A stretch of DNA of 64,000 bases from Cellulomonas sp. Leaf395 (GCF_001424125.1 NZ_LMQI01000003.1:379653-443652); one strand, 5' to 3'. Positions 16,337 to 27,139 are shown, numbered from the stretch's first letter. A program made the numbers and translations. The notes: generated by a model not told the origin, from the letters alone.

Positions 16337-16765
16337 ATGAGCGGGGCAGCCGGGGTACGCCGCGCCGCTGGCGCTCACCCGCACACCCCCGAACCCCGCC
16401 CGCCGGCCCCCCTGCCGGACGGGCCGGCCCCCGACCTGCCGCCCTCGACGGACCCGATCCCGGTCGAGCAGGCCCCCTTGGACCCTCGCGCCATCGCGCG
16501 TGCGTCGCTCGACGCCGCACGGAACGTGTCGCTGTGGTGGACCAGCTCCGGCATCGTCGTCGCCACCGTCGTGGCGCTCGCCGTCGGCACCCGGGCGGGC
16601 GCGTTCGTGCTCGCGGGTGTCGCGCTCGTGGGCGCCGTGGTGCGCGCCGTGCTGCCGTCGCCGGGTCCGGTGGCGGTCACGGTGCGGGCCAAGGCCCTCG
16701 ACGTCGCCGTCCTCGTCCTGCTCGGCGCGGGCGTGGCGACGCTCGCCTTCATCCTGCCGCGCTGA
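16337..16765 (+). CDS. DUF3017 membrane protein
   Basis: 142 residues. A proline-rich N-terminus of about 65 residues is followed by three hydrophobic helices (WWTSSGIVVATVVALAVG, AFVLAGVALVGAVVRAVL, and ALDVAVLVLLGAGVATLAFI), the DUF3017 pattern. The family is actinobacterial, uncharacterised, and often found next to folate or purine genes, as here near purH. The ATG at 16337 has AAGGAG six bases upstream, so it is preferred over the ATG at 16322. A strong bidirectional hairpin follows. Confidence 0.78.
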   Translation: MSGAAGVRRAAGAHPHTPEPRPPAPLPDGPAPDLPPSTDPIPVEQAPLDPRAIARASLDAARNVSLWWTSSGIVVATVVALAVGTRAGAFVLAGVALVGAVVRAVLPSPGPVAVTVRAKALDVAVLVLLGAGVATLAFILPR

Positions 16766-16774
16766 TCGCACGCA

Positions 16775-16809
16775 CGGACGCCCGGGACCGCGAGGGTCCC
16801 GGGCGTCCG
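16775..16809. terminator. Bidirectional hairpin terminator
   Basis: Perfect 15-bp stem (16775-16789 with 16795-16809) and a 5-nt loop, between the convergent DUF3017 and aquaporin genes. Flanking bases allow a longer imperfect outer stem. Confidence 0.75.
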
Positions 16810-16831
16810 GTCGTGCGGGGTCAGGTGGGCG

Positions 16832-17860
16832 TCAGCGCTCCGTCACCACGAGGACGTCGTCCGTCGTGACGTACGCGTCGTCCTCCTCGAGCAGGTTGTC
16901 CTCGACGGGCTCCGCGGCGAACGCGCGGTAGATCAGGCCGGCCAGGGCGGCACCGACCAGCGGGGCGACCCAGAACAGCCAGAGCTGGCTGAGGGCCCAG
17001 CTGTCGGAGAAGATCGCCGAGGCCGTCGAGCGCGCCGGGTTCAGTGAGGCGTTCGTCACGGGGATCGCGACGAGGATGAGGACCGAGAGCGCCAGGCCGA
17101 TGGCGAACGGCGCCTGGACGTTCGCGGACCGGCGGTCCGTCGCGCCGAGGATGATGCCGACGAACACGGCGGTCACGACGATCTCGACCAGCAGCGCGAT
17201 GACCAGCGAGAACTCGACCTGGCCCTGCGATGCCACTGCCAGCGGCGAGTGCTCGGCGTAGCCGTTGGACACGCTGCTGAAGAAGCTCTTCGAGGAGGCA
17301 TCGCCACCCTGGGCGAGCAGGCCCGGCAGGGTCGACGGGATCGTGATGAACAGGATCGCGGCGGCGAGGATGCCGCCGACGAGCTGCGCGAGCCAGTAGG
17401 GCAGGACGTCCTTCCAGGCCGTCCGGCCACCGATGGCGGCACCCAGCGTGACGGCCGGGTTGAAGTGACCGCCCGAGACGTGGCCGACGGCGATGATGCC
17501 CGCAAGGACCGCGATACCGAAGCCGAGTGCGACACCGAGGGTGCCACCGAGGCCGCTGACCGTGGAGTACAGCGCGATGCCGAGGCCGACGAGCACCAGG
17601 GCGAACGTGCCGAAGGCCTCGGCGCCGAGGCGGGCGACCAGGCTCGGCCCTGTCACGACGACGGTGCCGGCGGGGACGACGTACGAGTCGAGCTCCTCGA
17701 CGACGACATCCTCGTCGGGGGCGGCGATCGGCTCGGAGGGGGTCGCCGTGGCGTCGGCTGCGGCAGCCGCCGTCGCCTCCTCGGGGACGGGGGAGCCGCC
17801 AGCGGTGGTCTCGTCGGGCTCCGTGGAGCCTGCGGCCTTGTCGGGGTTGTCCTGTGACAT
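16832..17860 (-). CDS. MIP-family aquaporin with a long acidic N-terminal extension
   Basis: 342 residues. After an unusual 75-residue Ala/Glu/Asp/Pro-rich N-terminus comes a six-helix MIP channel with both NPA boxes: GHFNPAVTLG (Asn134) and ASLNPARSTA (Asn274, Arg277). Aligned on E. coli AqpZ, the selectivity filter is Phe114, Ile262, Ala271 and Arg277, where AqpZ has Phe, His, Thr, Arg. The missing His makes this an atypical, more hydrophobic pore, so the substrate could be water, a small polyol or another neutral solute. The C-terminal tail is acidic. ATG 17860 is used (MSQDNPDK). It is divergent from icd. Confidence 0.88.
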   Translation of the reverse strand: MSQDNPDKAAGSTEPDETTAGGSPVPEEATAAAAADATATPSEPIAAPDEDVVVEELDSYVVPAGTVVVTGPSLVARLGAEAFGTFALVLVGLGIALYSTVSGLGGTLGVALGFGIAVLAGIIAVGHVSGGHFNPAVTLGAAIGGRTAWKDVLPYWLAQLVGGILAAAILFITIPSTLPGLLAQGGDASSKSFFSSVSNGYAEHSPLAVASQGQVEFSLVIALLVEIVVTAVFVGIILGATDRRSANVQAPFAIGLALSVLILVAIPVTNASLNPARSTASAIFSDSWALSQLWLFWVAPLVGAALAGLIYRAFAAEPVEDNLLEEDDAYVTTDDVLVVTER

Positions 17861-18144
17861 GTCGATCCTGTCGTGAGTAACCGTCGATGGAAGGGCGGTG
17901 CGCGCGGAGCCTGCCACGTCCGACTGTGTGGCGACGCGATGAGCAGCGTCCCGCCCCTGGTGGGTGCCAGCATGCCAGTCCTGCTGGCATGGGTCACGGT
18001 GCGCGCCGAGGGGCGGACGGGCAGCAGGGCGGTAGTCCCCACACCACGATCTCTCGACGTCGAGTAATCTTGTCCGCGGACCCGCGCCGGCAGACGCTCT
18101 CTCGTGCCGTGCCCCCATCCGTCCCCAGCACAGGAGATTCCCGC
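17861..18144. promoter_or_regulatory. Divergent aquaporin/icd promoter region
   Basis: 284 bp without a gene. A perfect 7-bp inverted repeat, ATGCCAG/CTGGCAT with a 5-bp spacer, spans 17972-17990, next to a further TGCCAG at 17965. It is a candidate operator. For icd, the palindrome CTCGACGTCGAG (18053-18064) abuts a -10-like TAATCT (18065-18070); the whole block resembles that before sucC. CAGGAG at 18131 serves icd. Confidence 0.55.
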
Positions 18145-19362
18145 ATGGCGAAGATCAAGGTTGTCGGCCCGGTCGTCGAGCTCGACGGCGACGAGATGAC
18201 GCGCATCATCTGGCAGTTCATCAAGGACCGCCTGATCCACCCGTACCTCGACATCGACCTGCGGTACTACGACCTGTCGATCCAGCACCGCGACGCCACC
18301 GACGACCAGGTGACGATCGACGCCGCGAACGCCATCAAGGAGCACGGCGTCGGCGTCAAGTGCGCGACGATCACGCCCGACGAGGCGCGCGTCGAGGAGT
18401 TCGGCCTGAAGAAGATGTGGGTCTCGCCCAACGGCACCATCCGCAACATCCTCGGCGGCGTCGTGTTCCGTGAGCCGATCATCATCAGCAACATCCCGCG
18501 TCTGGTGCCGGGCTGGAACAAGCCGATCATCATCGGCCGTCACGCCCACGGCGACCAGTACAAGGCGACCAACTTCAAGGTCCCCGGCGCCGGCACGCTC
18601 ACGCTGACGTACACCCCCGCGGACGGCTCCGAGCCGATCAACCAGACGGTCGTCACGTACCCCGACGGCGGCGGCGTGGCCATGGGCATGTACAACTTCA
18701 ACGACTCGATCCGGGACTTCGCGCGCGCCTCGTTCGCCTACGGCCTGCAGCGCGGCTACCCGGTGTACCTGTCGACCAAGAACACGATCCTCAAGGCCTA
18801 CGACGGCGCGTTCAAGGACATCTTCCAGGAGGTCTTCGACGCCGAGTACGCCGCGGACTTCGCTGCTGCCGGCCTCACCTACGAGCACCGCCTCATCGAC
18901 GACATGGTCGCCGCGGCCATGAAGTGGGAGGGCGGCTACGTCTGGGCCTGCAAGAACTACGACGGTGACGTGCAGTCCGACACCGTGGCCCAGGGCTTCG
19001 GCTCGCTCGGTCTCATGACGTCCGTGCTCATGACGCCCGACGGCAAGACGGTCGAGGCCGAGGCGGCCCACGGCACCGTCACGCGCCACTACCGCCAGCA
19101 CCAGGCCGGCAAGCCGACGTCGACCAACCCGATCGCGTCGATCTATGCGTGGACCGGTGGCCTGAAGCACCGCGGCAAGCTGGACAACACCCCCGAGGTC
19201 ACGCAGTTCGCGGAGACGCTCGAGCAGGTCGTCATCGAGACGGTCGAGTCGGGCGCCATGACCAAGGACCTCGCGGCCCTCGTCGGCCCCGACCAGGCGT
19301 GGCAGACCACCGAGGAGTTCCTCGCGACCCTCGACGCCAACCTGGCGGCCAAGCTCGCCTGA
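18145..19362 (+). CDS. icd: NADP-dependent isocitrate dehydrogenase (homodimeric type)
   Basis: 405 residues, the length of the eukaryote-like dimeric NADP-IDH subfamily rather than the monomeric form of many actinobacteria. Diagnostic stretches are [39 protein letters not shown] with [21 protein letters not shown], the region around [20 protein letters not shown], and [19 protein letters not shown]. It makes 2-oxoglutarate and NADPH in the TCA cycle. The ATG at 18145 follows CAGGAGATTCCCGC; extended in-frame starts overlap the promoter. mdh follows on the same strand after a hairpin. Confidence 0.97.
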   Translation: MAKIKVVGPVVELDGDEMTRIIWQFIKDRLIHPYLDIDLRYYDLSIQHRDATDDQVTIDAANAIKEHGVGVKCATITPDEARVEEFGLKKMWVSPNGTIRNILGGVVFREPIIISNIPRLVPGWNKPIIIGRHAHGDQYKATNFKVPGAGTLTLTYTPADGSEPINQTVVTYPDGGGVAMGMYNFNDSIRDFARASFAYGLQRGYPVYLSTKNTILKAYDGAFKDIFQEVFDAEYAADFAAAGLTYEHRLIDDMVAAAMKWEGGYVWACKNYDGDVQSDTVAQGFGSLGLMTSVLMTPDGKTVEAEAAHGTVTRHYRQHQAGKPTSTNPIASIYAWTGGLKHRGKLDNTPEVTQFAETLEQVVIETVESGAMTKDLAALVGPDQAWQTTEEFLATLDANLAAKLA

Positions 19363-20454
<1,092 letters not shown>

Positions 20455-20469
20455 GCCGCCTGGTCTGAG

Positions 20470-20886
20470 GTGTGGGCCGAGGAGGTTCGCGTCCCGCGTC
20501 CGGGCACGGGGGTCGGGGCGTTCCTCGGCTGGGTGCTGCTCGGAGCCGGCATCGGGGCGGGCTTCGGGCTCGGGATCCTGGCCGGGCTGTTCGTCGCGCT
20601 GGCGCTGGTGCTCGTCGGCGGTGTGCTGGTCGTCCGGCAGGGCCTACGACCGGCTCAGCTCGGCGTCGTCACAGGCCTGGGCGCCCTGCCGCTGGCGCTC
20701 GCGTGGCTCAACCGGCGCGGTCCGGGCCAGTACTGTCCCGGCGGTGTGACCGGTGCGTCCGAGTGCGTCGCGCAGGCCAACCCCTGGCCGTTCGTGCTGG
20801 TCGGCGCGGCGCTGATGGTCGTCGGCATCGTGGCGTTCCGGCGGCTGCGCCGGCCCCCCGGCCCGCTGATCGAGCCTCGGACATGA
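20470..20886 (+). CDS. Small membrane protein, function unknown
   Basis: 138 residues with about four transmembrane segments: GAFLGWVLLGAGIGAGFGLG, a following glycine/leucine helix with LFVALALVLVGGVLVV, LGVVTGLGALPLALAWL, and PWPFVLVGAALMVVGIVAF. A short outer loop holds two cysteines (GQYCPGG, ASECVAQA) that may pair. No named family was recognised. The GTG start is 15 bp after mdh, and its stop overlaps the DUF167 gene (ATGA), so it is part of a short run of coupled genes. Confidence 0.65.
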   Translation: MWAEEVRVPRPGTGVGAFLGWVLLGAGIGAGFGLGILAGLFVALALVLVGGVLVVRQGLRPAQLGVVTGLGALPLALAWLNRRGPGQYCPGGVTGASECVAQANPWPFVLVGAALMVVGIVAFRRLRRPPGPLIEPRT

Positions 20887-21149
20887 GGGTCGCGATCCGC
20901 GTGCGGCCGGGGAGCTCGCGCACGGTGGTGGGCGGCACCCACGCCGACCGGCTCGTCGTCGCGGTGAGCGCGCGGGCGGTCGACGGGGCTGCGACCCAGG
21001 CGGCGCTCGACGCGCTCGCGCGCGCGCTGGGACTGCGGCCACGGCAGGTCCGGCTCGTGTCCGGCGCGACGAGCCGGGACAAGCTGGTGGAGGTCGATGC
21101 CGACGAGGCGGAGGTCGCTGCACGACTCGCCGCTCTCCGAAGCGCGTAG
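20883..21149 (+). CDS. DUF167 (YggU-family) small protein
   Basis: 88 residues with the DUF167 pattern: IRVRPGSSRTVVGG, LVVAVSARAVDGAATQAALD and the C-terminal LVSGATSRDKLVEVD. The family is a small alpha/beta fold of unknown function, widespread and often near yggT or proC. It is cytoplasmic. Translational coupling to the membrane protein upstream is shown by the ATGA overlap. Confidence 0.85.
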   Translation: MRVAIRVRPGSSRTVVGGTHADRLVVAVSARAVDGAATQAALDALARALGLRPRQVRLVSGATSRDKLVEVDADEAEVAARLAALRSA

Positions 21150-21318
21150 GGGCCGTCGCACACGGCGGCGGCTCTCAGCACGGTAGCCCGCCGCGCAGCG
21201 TCCGAACTCTCCGGGACGGACCCATTCGTCCGGAACAGTTGCTGCAAGTTGCTGCAAGCGGATACGGTCGGCCATACCTGTCCCGCACATCGACGTGCGG
21301 GGAGACGAAGGAGTCGCC
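21150..21318 (+). promoter_or_regulatory. Promoter region of the amylopullulanase with a tandem MalR-type repeat
   Basis: A 10-bp word, GTTGCTGCAA, occurs twice head-to-tail at 21238-21257. Such TTGC(A/T)GCAA-type repeats are the sites of the LacI-family maltose regulator MalR/Reg1 before Streptomyces amylase genes, so repression by a MalR-like protein is a good inference. No malR gene is in the window. A -10 could be GATACG or TACCTG just downstream. Confidence 0.6.
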
Positions 21319-24300
21319 ATGTCGCCCGCCGACGCCCCCGTCCGTCCCCTCTCTCGCGGCCTCGCTGCGCTGACCGCCGTCGCGGTCGCCGGCGTCGGGC
21401 TCGTCGCCGCCGTCGGAACCCCCGCCGCTGCCGCCGACCGCACGGTCGCGCTGGTCGGATCTCTGCAGGGCGAGCTCGGCTGCCCTGACGACTGGCAGCC
21501 CGGGTGCGCCGAGACCGAGCTCGCCCCGACCGGCACCGCGGGGGTGTATGCCGCCGACTTCACGGTCCCCGCGGGCAGCTACGAGTACAAGGTCGCCATC
21601 AACGACAGCTGGGACGAGGCCTATGGCAAGAACGGCGGCGACGCGAACATCCCGCTCGTCGTCGCCGGCCCGTCGAGCCTGCGGTTCACCTACGACGACA
21701 CCACGCACCGCATCGCGCTGACCCCGCTGGACCTGGGCGCGGGGTACACGCCGGCCGACGACGCCCTCGTCGCGACCCCCGTGCGCGACCCCGGTGCGGA
21801 CGAGCAGTTCTACTTCGTCATGACCGACCGGTTCGCCGACGGCGACGACGCCAACGACGCCGGTGGGCTCACGGGAGACCGGCTGGTCACGGGCTTCGAC
21901 CCCACGGACAAGGGCTTCTACGAGGGCGGTGACCTGGCCGGCCTGCACGACAAGCTCGACTACATCGAGGGCCTCGGGACGACGGCGATCTGGCTGACCC
22001 CGTCGTTCAAGAACCGACCTGTGCAGGGCACTGGCGCCGACGCGTCGGCCGGGTACCACGGCTACTGGATCACCGACTTCACGCAGATCGACCCGCACCT
22101 GGGCACCAACGCCGAGCTCGAGGCGCTCATCGCCGACGCGCACTCGCGCGGGATCGACGTCTACTTCGACATCATCACCAACCACACGGCCGACGTCATC
22201 GACTACGCCGAGGGCCAGTACGGCTACGTCGACAAGGCAACGGATCCGTACACGGACGCCGCCGGCACGGTGTTCGACCCGGACACCTACGCGGGCACGG
22301 ACACCTTCCCGACGATGGACGCCGCGACGAGCTTCCCGTACACGCCGGTCATCGACGCGCAGGACGCGGACGTCAAGGTCCCGGGCTGGCTGAACGACCC
22401 GACGCTCTACCACAACCGCGGGAACTCGACCTACAGCGGAGAGTCGACGACCTACGGCGACTTCTCCGGTCTGGACGACCTCATGACCGAGAACCCGGCG
22501 GTCGTGGACGGGTTCGTGGACGTCTACAACCAGTGGGTCGACCTGGGCGTCGACGGCTTCCGCATCGACACCGCCAAGCACGTGAACTTCGAGTTCTGGC
22601 AGAAGTTCACGACGGCAGTGCGCGACCACGCCGCCTCGGTCGGCAACGACGACTTCTTCATGTTCGGCGAGGTCTACGACGCCGACCCGGTCAAGCTGGC
22701 GCCGTACCTGCGCGACAGCGACATGAACGCGGTCCTCGACTTCACGTTCCAGTCGGCGGCCAGCAACTACGCCAAGGGCTTCTCGGCTGGCGGGCTCAAG
22801 GCGCTCTACTCCGGTGACGACCGGTACACGACGCCGACGACGAACGCGCAGGCCCTGCCCACGTTCCTCGGCAACCACGACATGGGTCGTATCGGGTACT
22901 TCGTCAAGGACGGGACCGACCCGGAGCAGCGCTCCGAGCTGGCGCACTCGCTCATGTACCTGACGCGCGGCCAGCCGGTCGTGTACTACGGCGACGAGCA
23001 GGGGTTCGCCGGCGTCGGCGCCGGGAACGACAAGGACGCCCGCCAGTCGCTGTTCGCCACCCAGGTGTCCGAGTACGCGAACCAGACCTTGCTCGACGGC
23101 ACGGTCGCGGGTTCGGTCGACCGGTACGACACCGACTCCGCGCTGTACGACCACATCGCCGAGCTCGCCGCGCTCCGCAGCGCGCACCCGGCGCTCCGGA
23201 CCGGCGCACAGATCGAGCGGTACGCCGACGGCGCGGTCTACGCGTTCAGCCGGGTCGACGAGCAGGAGAAGGTCGAGCACCTCGTCGCGACGAACAACGG
23301 CACCGCCCCGACGACCGTCACCATCGACACCCTGACGCCGGGCGCGACGTTCGCGCCGCTGTACGGGACGTCGACGAGCGTGACGGCCGCCGCCGACGGG
23401 ACCGTCTCCGTGACGATCCCCGCCCTGAGCGCCGTCGTGCTCAAGGCTGGGAGCACGGTCGGCGCACCTGCCGCGCCGGGGGACATCACGCTCACCGCCC
23501 CGACGCCGGGTGCAGGCCTGACCGGCGACGTCGCGATCAGCGCGGACGTCGCCGACGACGTGTGGAGCCAGACGTCGTTCAGCTACCGCGTCGTCGGCGA
23601 CGACGAGTGGACCTCGCTGGGCACCGCGGAGACGACGTCACCCCGCGTGTTCCACACGGTCTCCGGGCTGCCCGATGGTGCGGTCGTCGAGTATCGCGCG
23701 GTCACCGTCGACGCAGCGGGCCAGAAGTCCGCCGCCTCGACGTACGCCGGAGTCGGCGGAGCCGTCGACGGGGTCGTGGACCCGGGTCCGGATCCCGGCG
23801 AGGACCTGGTCGTCACCGTGCCCGGAAGCCACAACGCGGAGATGGGCTGCCCGGGCGACTGGCAGCCGGACTGCGAGCAGGCTCGCCTCACCAAGCGCGC
23901 CGACGGCGTCTACTCGGGCACGTTCACGCTGCCCGTCGGCAGCTACGAGTACAAGGTCGCGATCGGCGGCTCGTGGGACGAGAACTACGGCGCCGGCGGC
24001 GTCGCGGGTGGGGCGAACGTGGCGTACAGCGTGGCCACGGCCGGTCCGGTGACGTTCTACTACGACGCCGCGACCCACTACTTCACGTCCACCGCGCAAG
24101 GCCCGATCCTCACGGTCCCCGGGTCGCACAACAGCGAGCTCGGCTGCGCCGGCGACTGGATGCCGGACTGCCTCGCGAGCTGGCTCCAGGACCTCGACGG
24201 TGACGGTACGTACACGTTCACCGCGCCGGACCTGCCGGAGGGTGCCTACGAGGTCAAGGTGGCGCACAACCTCGGCTGGGCCGAGAACTACGGCGCCGGC

Positions 24301-27132
24301 GGTGTGGCGAACGGGTCGAACATCCCGTTCTCCGCGCCCGGCGGCAAGCCCGTGACGTTCTCCTACGTCCTGGCCACGCACGTCCTGACCATCGAGGTCA
24401 CGGACCCGCCGCTGCCCGGCACGGGCGAACAGAGCGCGCACTGGATCGACGCGGGCACGATCGCCTGGCCGGCTGCGTGGGCTCCGGACCCGGCAGCCTC
24501 CACCTTCGCGCTGTACGGCTCGCCGACCGGTGGGCTGTCCACGGCGGACCTCGGCGACGGTGAGCCCATCACGCTCACGTACGACCCCGCCGGTCTCACC
24601 GCGGCTCAGCTCGAGCGCTTCCCGGCGCTCGAGGGCTACCTCGCTCTGAGTGTGCCCGACGGGACGCCGACCGCCGAACTGCTGCGCGGTGCGCTCCTGG
24701 TCACCCAGGCGGCGGCCGACGGCACCTTCCAGGCGGCGACCGGGGTCCAGGTTCCGGGTGTCCTCGACGATCTGTACGCGGCGAGGGCCGGCACGCGGAC
24801 CCTCGGCGCCACGTGGAAGAAGGGTGCCCCGTCGCTGGCGCTCTGGGCTCCGACCGCACAGGACGTCGATCTGCTGGTGTGGACCGGGAGCTCGACCACC
24901 GAGCAGCGTGTGGCGGCCACGCGCCAGTCCGACGGCTCCTGGACGGTAGACGGCACCAAGTCCTGGGCCGGCGCCAGGTACCTCTGGGAGGTCACGGTGT
25001 ACGCGCCGACGACCGACAAGATCGAGGTCAACCGGGTCACGGACCCGTACTCGGTGGCGCTCACCCTGAACTCGACGCACTCCGTGCTGGTGGACCTGGC
25101 CGACAAGGCATTCCGCCCGCGCGAGTGGGAGAAGGCGAAGCAGCCGGTGGTGCGGCCCGTGGACCAGACGATCTACGAGCTGCACGTGCGGGACTTCTCC
25201 ATCAGCGACATGTCGGTGCCGGCCGCCGAGCGCGGCACGTACCTCGCGTTCGCCCGCAACGGCAACGGCCGCGCTCACCTGCGTGAGCTCGAGCAGGCGG
25301 GGCTGACCACGGTCCACCTGCTGCCCACGTTCGACATCGCGTCCATCCAGGAGGACAAGGCCCTTCAGGAGACGCCGGACTGCGACCTCGCGTCGTACGC
25401 GCCGGACTCCGACCAGCAGCAGGCCTGCGTGATGGCCGTGGCCGACGCGGACGGCTTCAACTGGGGCTACGACCCGCTGCACTGGTCGACGCCCGAGGGG
25501 TCGTACGCGGTGGACGCCGACGGCGGAGCGCGCGTCGCCGAGTTCCGCACGATGGTCGGCGCGCTGCACGCGGACGGCCTGCAGGTGGTCCTCGACCAGG
25601 TGTTCAACCACACCACGGCCAGCGGCCAGTCCCCGCAGTCCGTGCTGGACCGCGTGGTGCCCGGCTACTACCAGCGGCTCAACGCGATCGGCAACGTCGA
25701 GACCTCGACCTGCTGCCAGAACATCGCCACGGAGCACGCGATGGCGGAGAAGGCGATGGTCGACTCGGTGGTGACGTGGGCCCGCGACTACAAGGTCGAC
25801 GGCTTCCGGTTCGACCTCATGGGACACCACTCGGTCCAGAACATGGAGGCGGTGCGGTCCGCCCTCGACGCGCTGACGCCGAAGAAGGACGGCGTCGACG
25901 GAAAGAAGGTCTACCTGTACGGCGAGGGCTGGAACTTCGGCGAGGTGGCCGACAACCGGCTCTTCACCCAGGCGACCCAGGGACAGCTGGGCGGGACGGG
26001 GATCGGGACGTTCTCCGACCGGCTGCGCGACGCGGTCCGTGGCGGGGGACCGTTCGACGAGAACCCGCGCATCCAGGGCTTCGGTTCGGGTGGCGGCACC
26101 GACTCCAATGGTGACCCGATCAACGGTTCGGACGCGGACCAGCTGGCCCGCGCGGCGCACGACGCCGACCTGGTGCGCCTCGGGATGGCCGGCAACCTGC
26201 GCGACTTCTCGTTCCTCACCAGCGCGGGCACGGTCCAGACGGGGGAGGAGCTCGACTACAACGGCCAGCCGGCCGGGTACGCCGACTCCCCGGAGGAGGT
26301 CATCACCTACGTCGACGCCCACGACAACGAGACGCTGTGGGACGCGCTCACGTACAAGCTGCCCACGGACACCCCGATGGCGGACCGCGTGCGCATGAAC
26401 ACGGTCTCGCTGGCGACGACGGCCCTGGCCCAGACCCCGTCGTTCTGGCACGCGGGCGCCGACCTGCTGCGCAGCAAGTCGCTCGACCGCAACAGCTACA
26501 ACTCGGGCGACTGGTTCAACCTGCTCGACCTGTCCGGCCAGGACAACGGCTTCGGCCGCGGTCTGCCCCCGGCGCCCGACAACGAGGTCAAGTGGCCGTT
26601 CCAGCAGCCGCTGCTGGCCGACCCGGCGCTCAAGCCGACCCCGGCGGACATCGCCACCGCGTCGGCGGCCGCGGACGACCTGCTGAGGCTGCGGTTCTCG
26701 ACGCCGCTGTTCCGGCTCGGCTCGGCCGACCTGATCGAGCAGAAGGTCACGTTCCCGGGCTCCGGCCCGGACGCGGACCCGGGCGTCGTCGTCATGGCGA
26801 TCGACGACGAGCCCGGGTGGAGCACGACGACACGGTCGTGGTCCACGGACGTGGACAAGAAGCTGGACGGTCTCTTGGTCGTGGTCAACGCCTCCGACGA
26901 GGCGACCACGCAGACCGTCACCTCGCTGGCCGGCCACGCGCTGTCCCTGTCGTCGGTCCAGGCGAAGGGGAGCGATCCGGTGGTCAAGGGCACGACCTGG
27001 GACAAGGCCACCGGCACGGTGACGGTCCCGCCGCGGACCGTGGCGGTGCTGGTCGAGAACCACGGTGGTGGAGGCCACGCGCACAGCTGGTGGGACTCGG
27101 TCCGCAGCTGGTGGGGCGCTGACCGCGGCTGA
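21319..27132 (+). CDS. Secreted two-headed amylopullulanase (alpha-amylase plus pullulanase)
   Basis: 1,937 residues, secreted: a signal peptide ending TPAAAA near residue 38. The order is an X25-type starch module (about 40-135); a GH13 alpha-amylase domain with Asp417 (GFRIDTAKH), Glu451 (MFGEVYD) and Asp521 (LGNHDMG); a short Ig-like linker; and two more X25 modules (about 830-925 and 929-1030). A pullulanase N-domain with CBM48 (about 1036-1250) and a second GH13 pullulanase domain follow, with FNWGYDPLHW, Asp1499 (GFRFDLMGHH), Glu1536 (YGEGWNFGE) and Asp1669 (VDAHDNE). It should cut both alpha-1,4 and alpha-1,6 links of starch or glycogen outside the cell. The ATG at 21319 follows GAAGGAG. 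It is monocistronic, with a strong terminator. Confidence 0.92.
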   Translation: MSPADAPVRPLSRGLAALTAVAVAGVGLVAAVGTPAAAADRTVALVGSLQGELGCPDDWQPGCAETELAPTGTAGVYAADFTVPAGSYEYKVAINDSWDEAYGKNGGDANIPLVVAGPSSLRFTYDDTTHRIALTPLDLGAGYTPADDALVATPVRDPGADEQFYFVMTDRFADGDDANDAGGLTGDRLVTGFDPTDKGFYEGGDLAGLHDKLDYIEGLGTTAIWLTPSFKNRPVQGTGADASAGYHGYWITDFTQIDPHLGTNAELEALIADAHSRGIDVYFDIITNHTADVIDYAEGQYGYVDKATDPYTDAAGTVFDPDTYAGTDTFPTMDAATSFPYTPVIDAQDADVKVPGWLNDPTLYHNRGNSTYSGESTTYGDFSGLDDLMTENPAVVDGFVDVYNQWVDLGVDGFRIDTAKHVNFEFWQKFTTAVRDHAASVGNDDFFMFGEVYDADPVKLAPYLRDSDMNAVLDFTFQSAASNYAKGFSAGGLKALYSGDDRYTTPTTNAQALPTFLGNHDMGRIGYFVKDGTDPEQRSELAHSLMYLTRGQPVVYYGDEQGFAGVGAGNDKDARQSLFATQVSEYANQTLLDGTVAGSVDRYDTDSALYDHIAELAALRSAHPALRTGAQIERYADGAVYAFSRVDEQEKVEHLVATNNGTAPTTVTIDTLTPGATFAPLYGTSTSVTAAADGTVSVTIPALSAVVLKAGSTVGAPAAPGDITLTAPTPGAGLTGDVAISADVADDVWSQTSFSYRVVGDDEWTSLGTAETTSPRVFHTVSGLPDGAVVEYRAVTVDAAGQKSAASTYAGVGGAVDGVVDPGPDPGEDLVVTVPGSHNAEMGCPGDWQPDCEQARLTKRADGVYSGTFTLPVGSYEYKVAIGGSWDENYGAGGVAGGANVAYSVATAGPVTFYYDAATHYFTSTAQGPILTVPGSHNSELGCAGDWMPDCLASWLQDLDGDGTYTFTAPDLPEGAYEVKVAHNLGWAENYGAGGVANGSNIPFSAPGGKPVTFSYVLATHVLTIEVTDPPLPGTGEQSAHWIDAGTIAWPAAWAPDPAASTFALYGSPTGGLSTADLGDGEPITLTYDPAGLTAAQLERFPALEGYLALSVPDGTPTAELLRGALLVTQAAADGTFQAATGVQVPGVLDDLYAARAGTRTLGATWKKGAPSLALWAPTAQDVDLLVWTGSSTTEQRVAATRQSDGSWTVDGTKSWAGARYLWEVTVYAPTTDKIEVNRVTDPYSVALTLNSTHSVLVDLADKAFRPREWEKAKQPVVRPVDQTIYELHVRDFSISDMSVPAAERGTYLAFARNGNGRAHLRELEQAGLTTVHLLPTFDIASIQEDKALQETPDCDLASYAPDSDQQQACVMAVADADGFNWGYDPLHWSTPEGSYAVDADGGARVAEFRTMVGALHADGLQVVLDQVFNHTTASGQSPQSVLDRVVPGYYQRLNAIGNVETSTCCQNIATEHAMAEKAMVDSVVTWARDYKVDGFRFDLMGHHSVQNMEAVRSALDALTPKKDGVDGKKVYLYGEGWNFGEVADNRLFTQATQGQLGGTGIGTFSDRLRDAVRGGGPFDENPRIQGFGSGGGTDSNGDPINGSDADQLARAAHDADLVRLGMAGNLRDFSFLTSAGTVQTGEELDYNGQPAGYADSPEEVITYVDAHDNETLWDALTYKLPTDTPMADRVRMNTVSLATTALAQTPSFWHAGADLLRSKSLDRNSYNSGDWFNLLDLSGQDNGFGRGLPPAPDNEVKWPFQQPLLADPALKPTPADIATASAAADDLLRLRFSTPLFRLGSADLIEQKVTFPGSGPDADPGVVVMAIDDEPGWSTTTRSWSTDVDKKLDGLLVVVNASDEATTQTVTSLAGHALSLSSVQAKGSDPVVKGTTWDKATGTVTVPPRTVAVLVENHGGGGHAHSWWDSVRSWWGADRG

Positions 27133-27139
27133 CGCTCTG

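Noticed and set aside
23638..27084. A 1,148-codon open frame antisense to the amylopullulanase
   Set aside because: Low-complexity Arg/Val/Gly translation; it exists because the real gene avoids certain codons.
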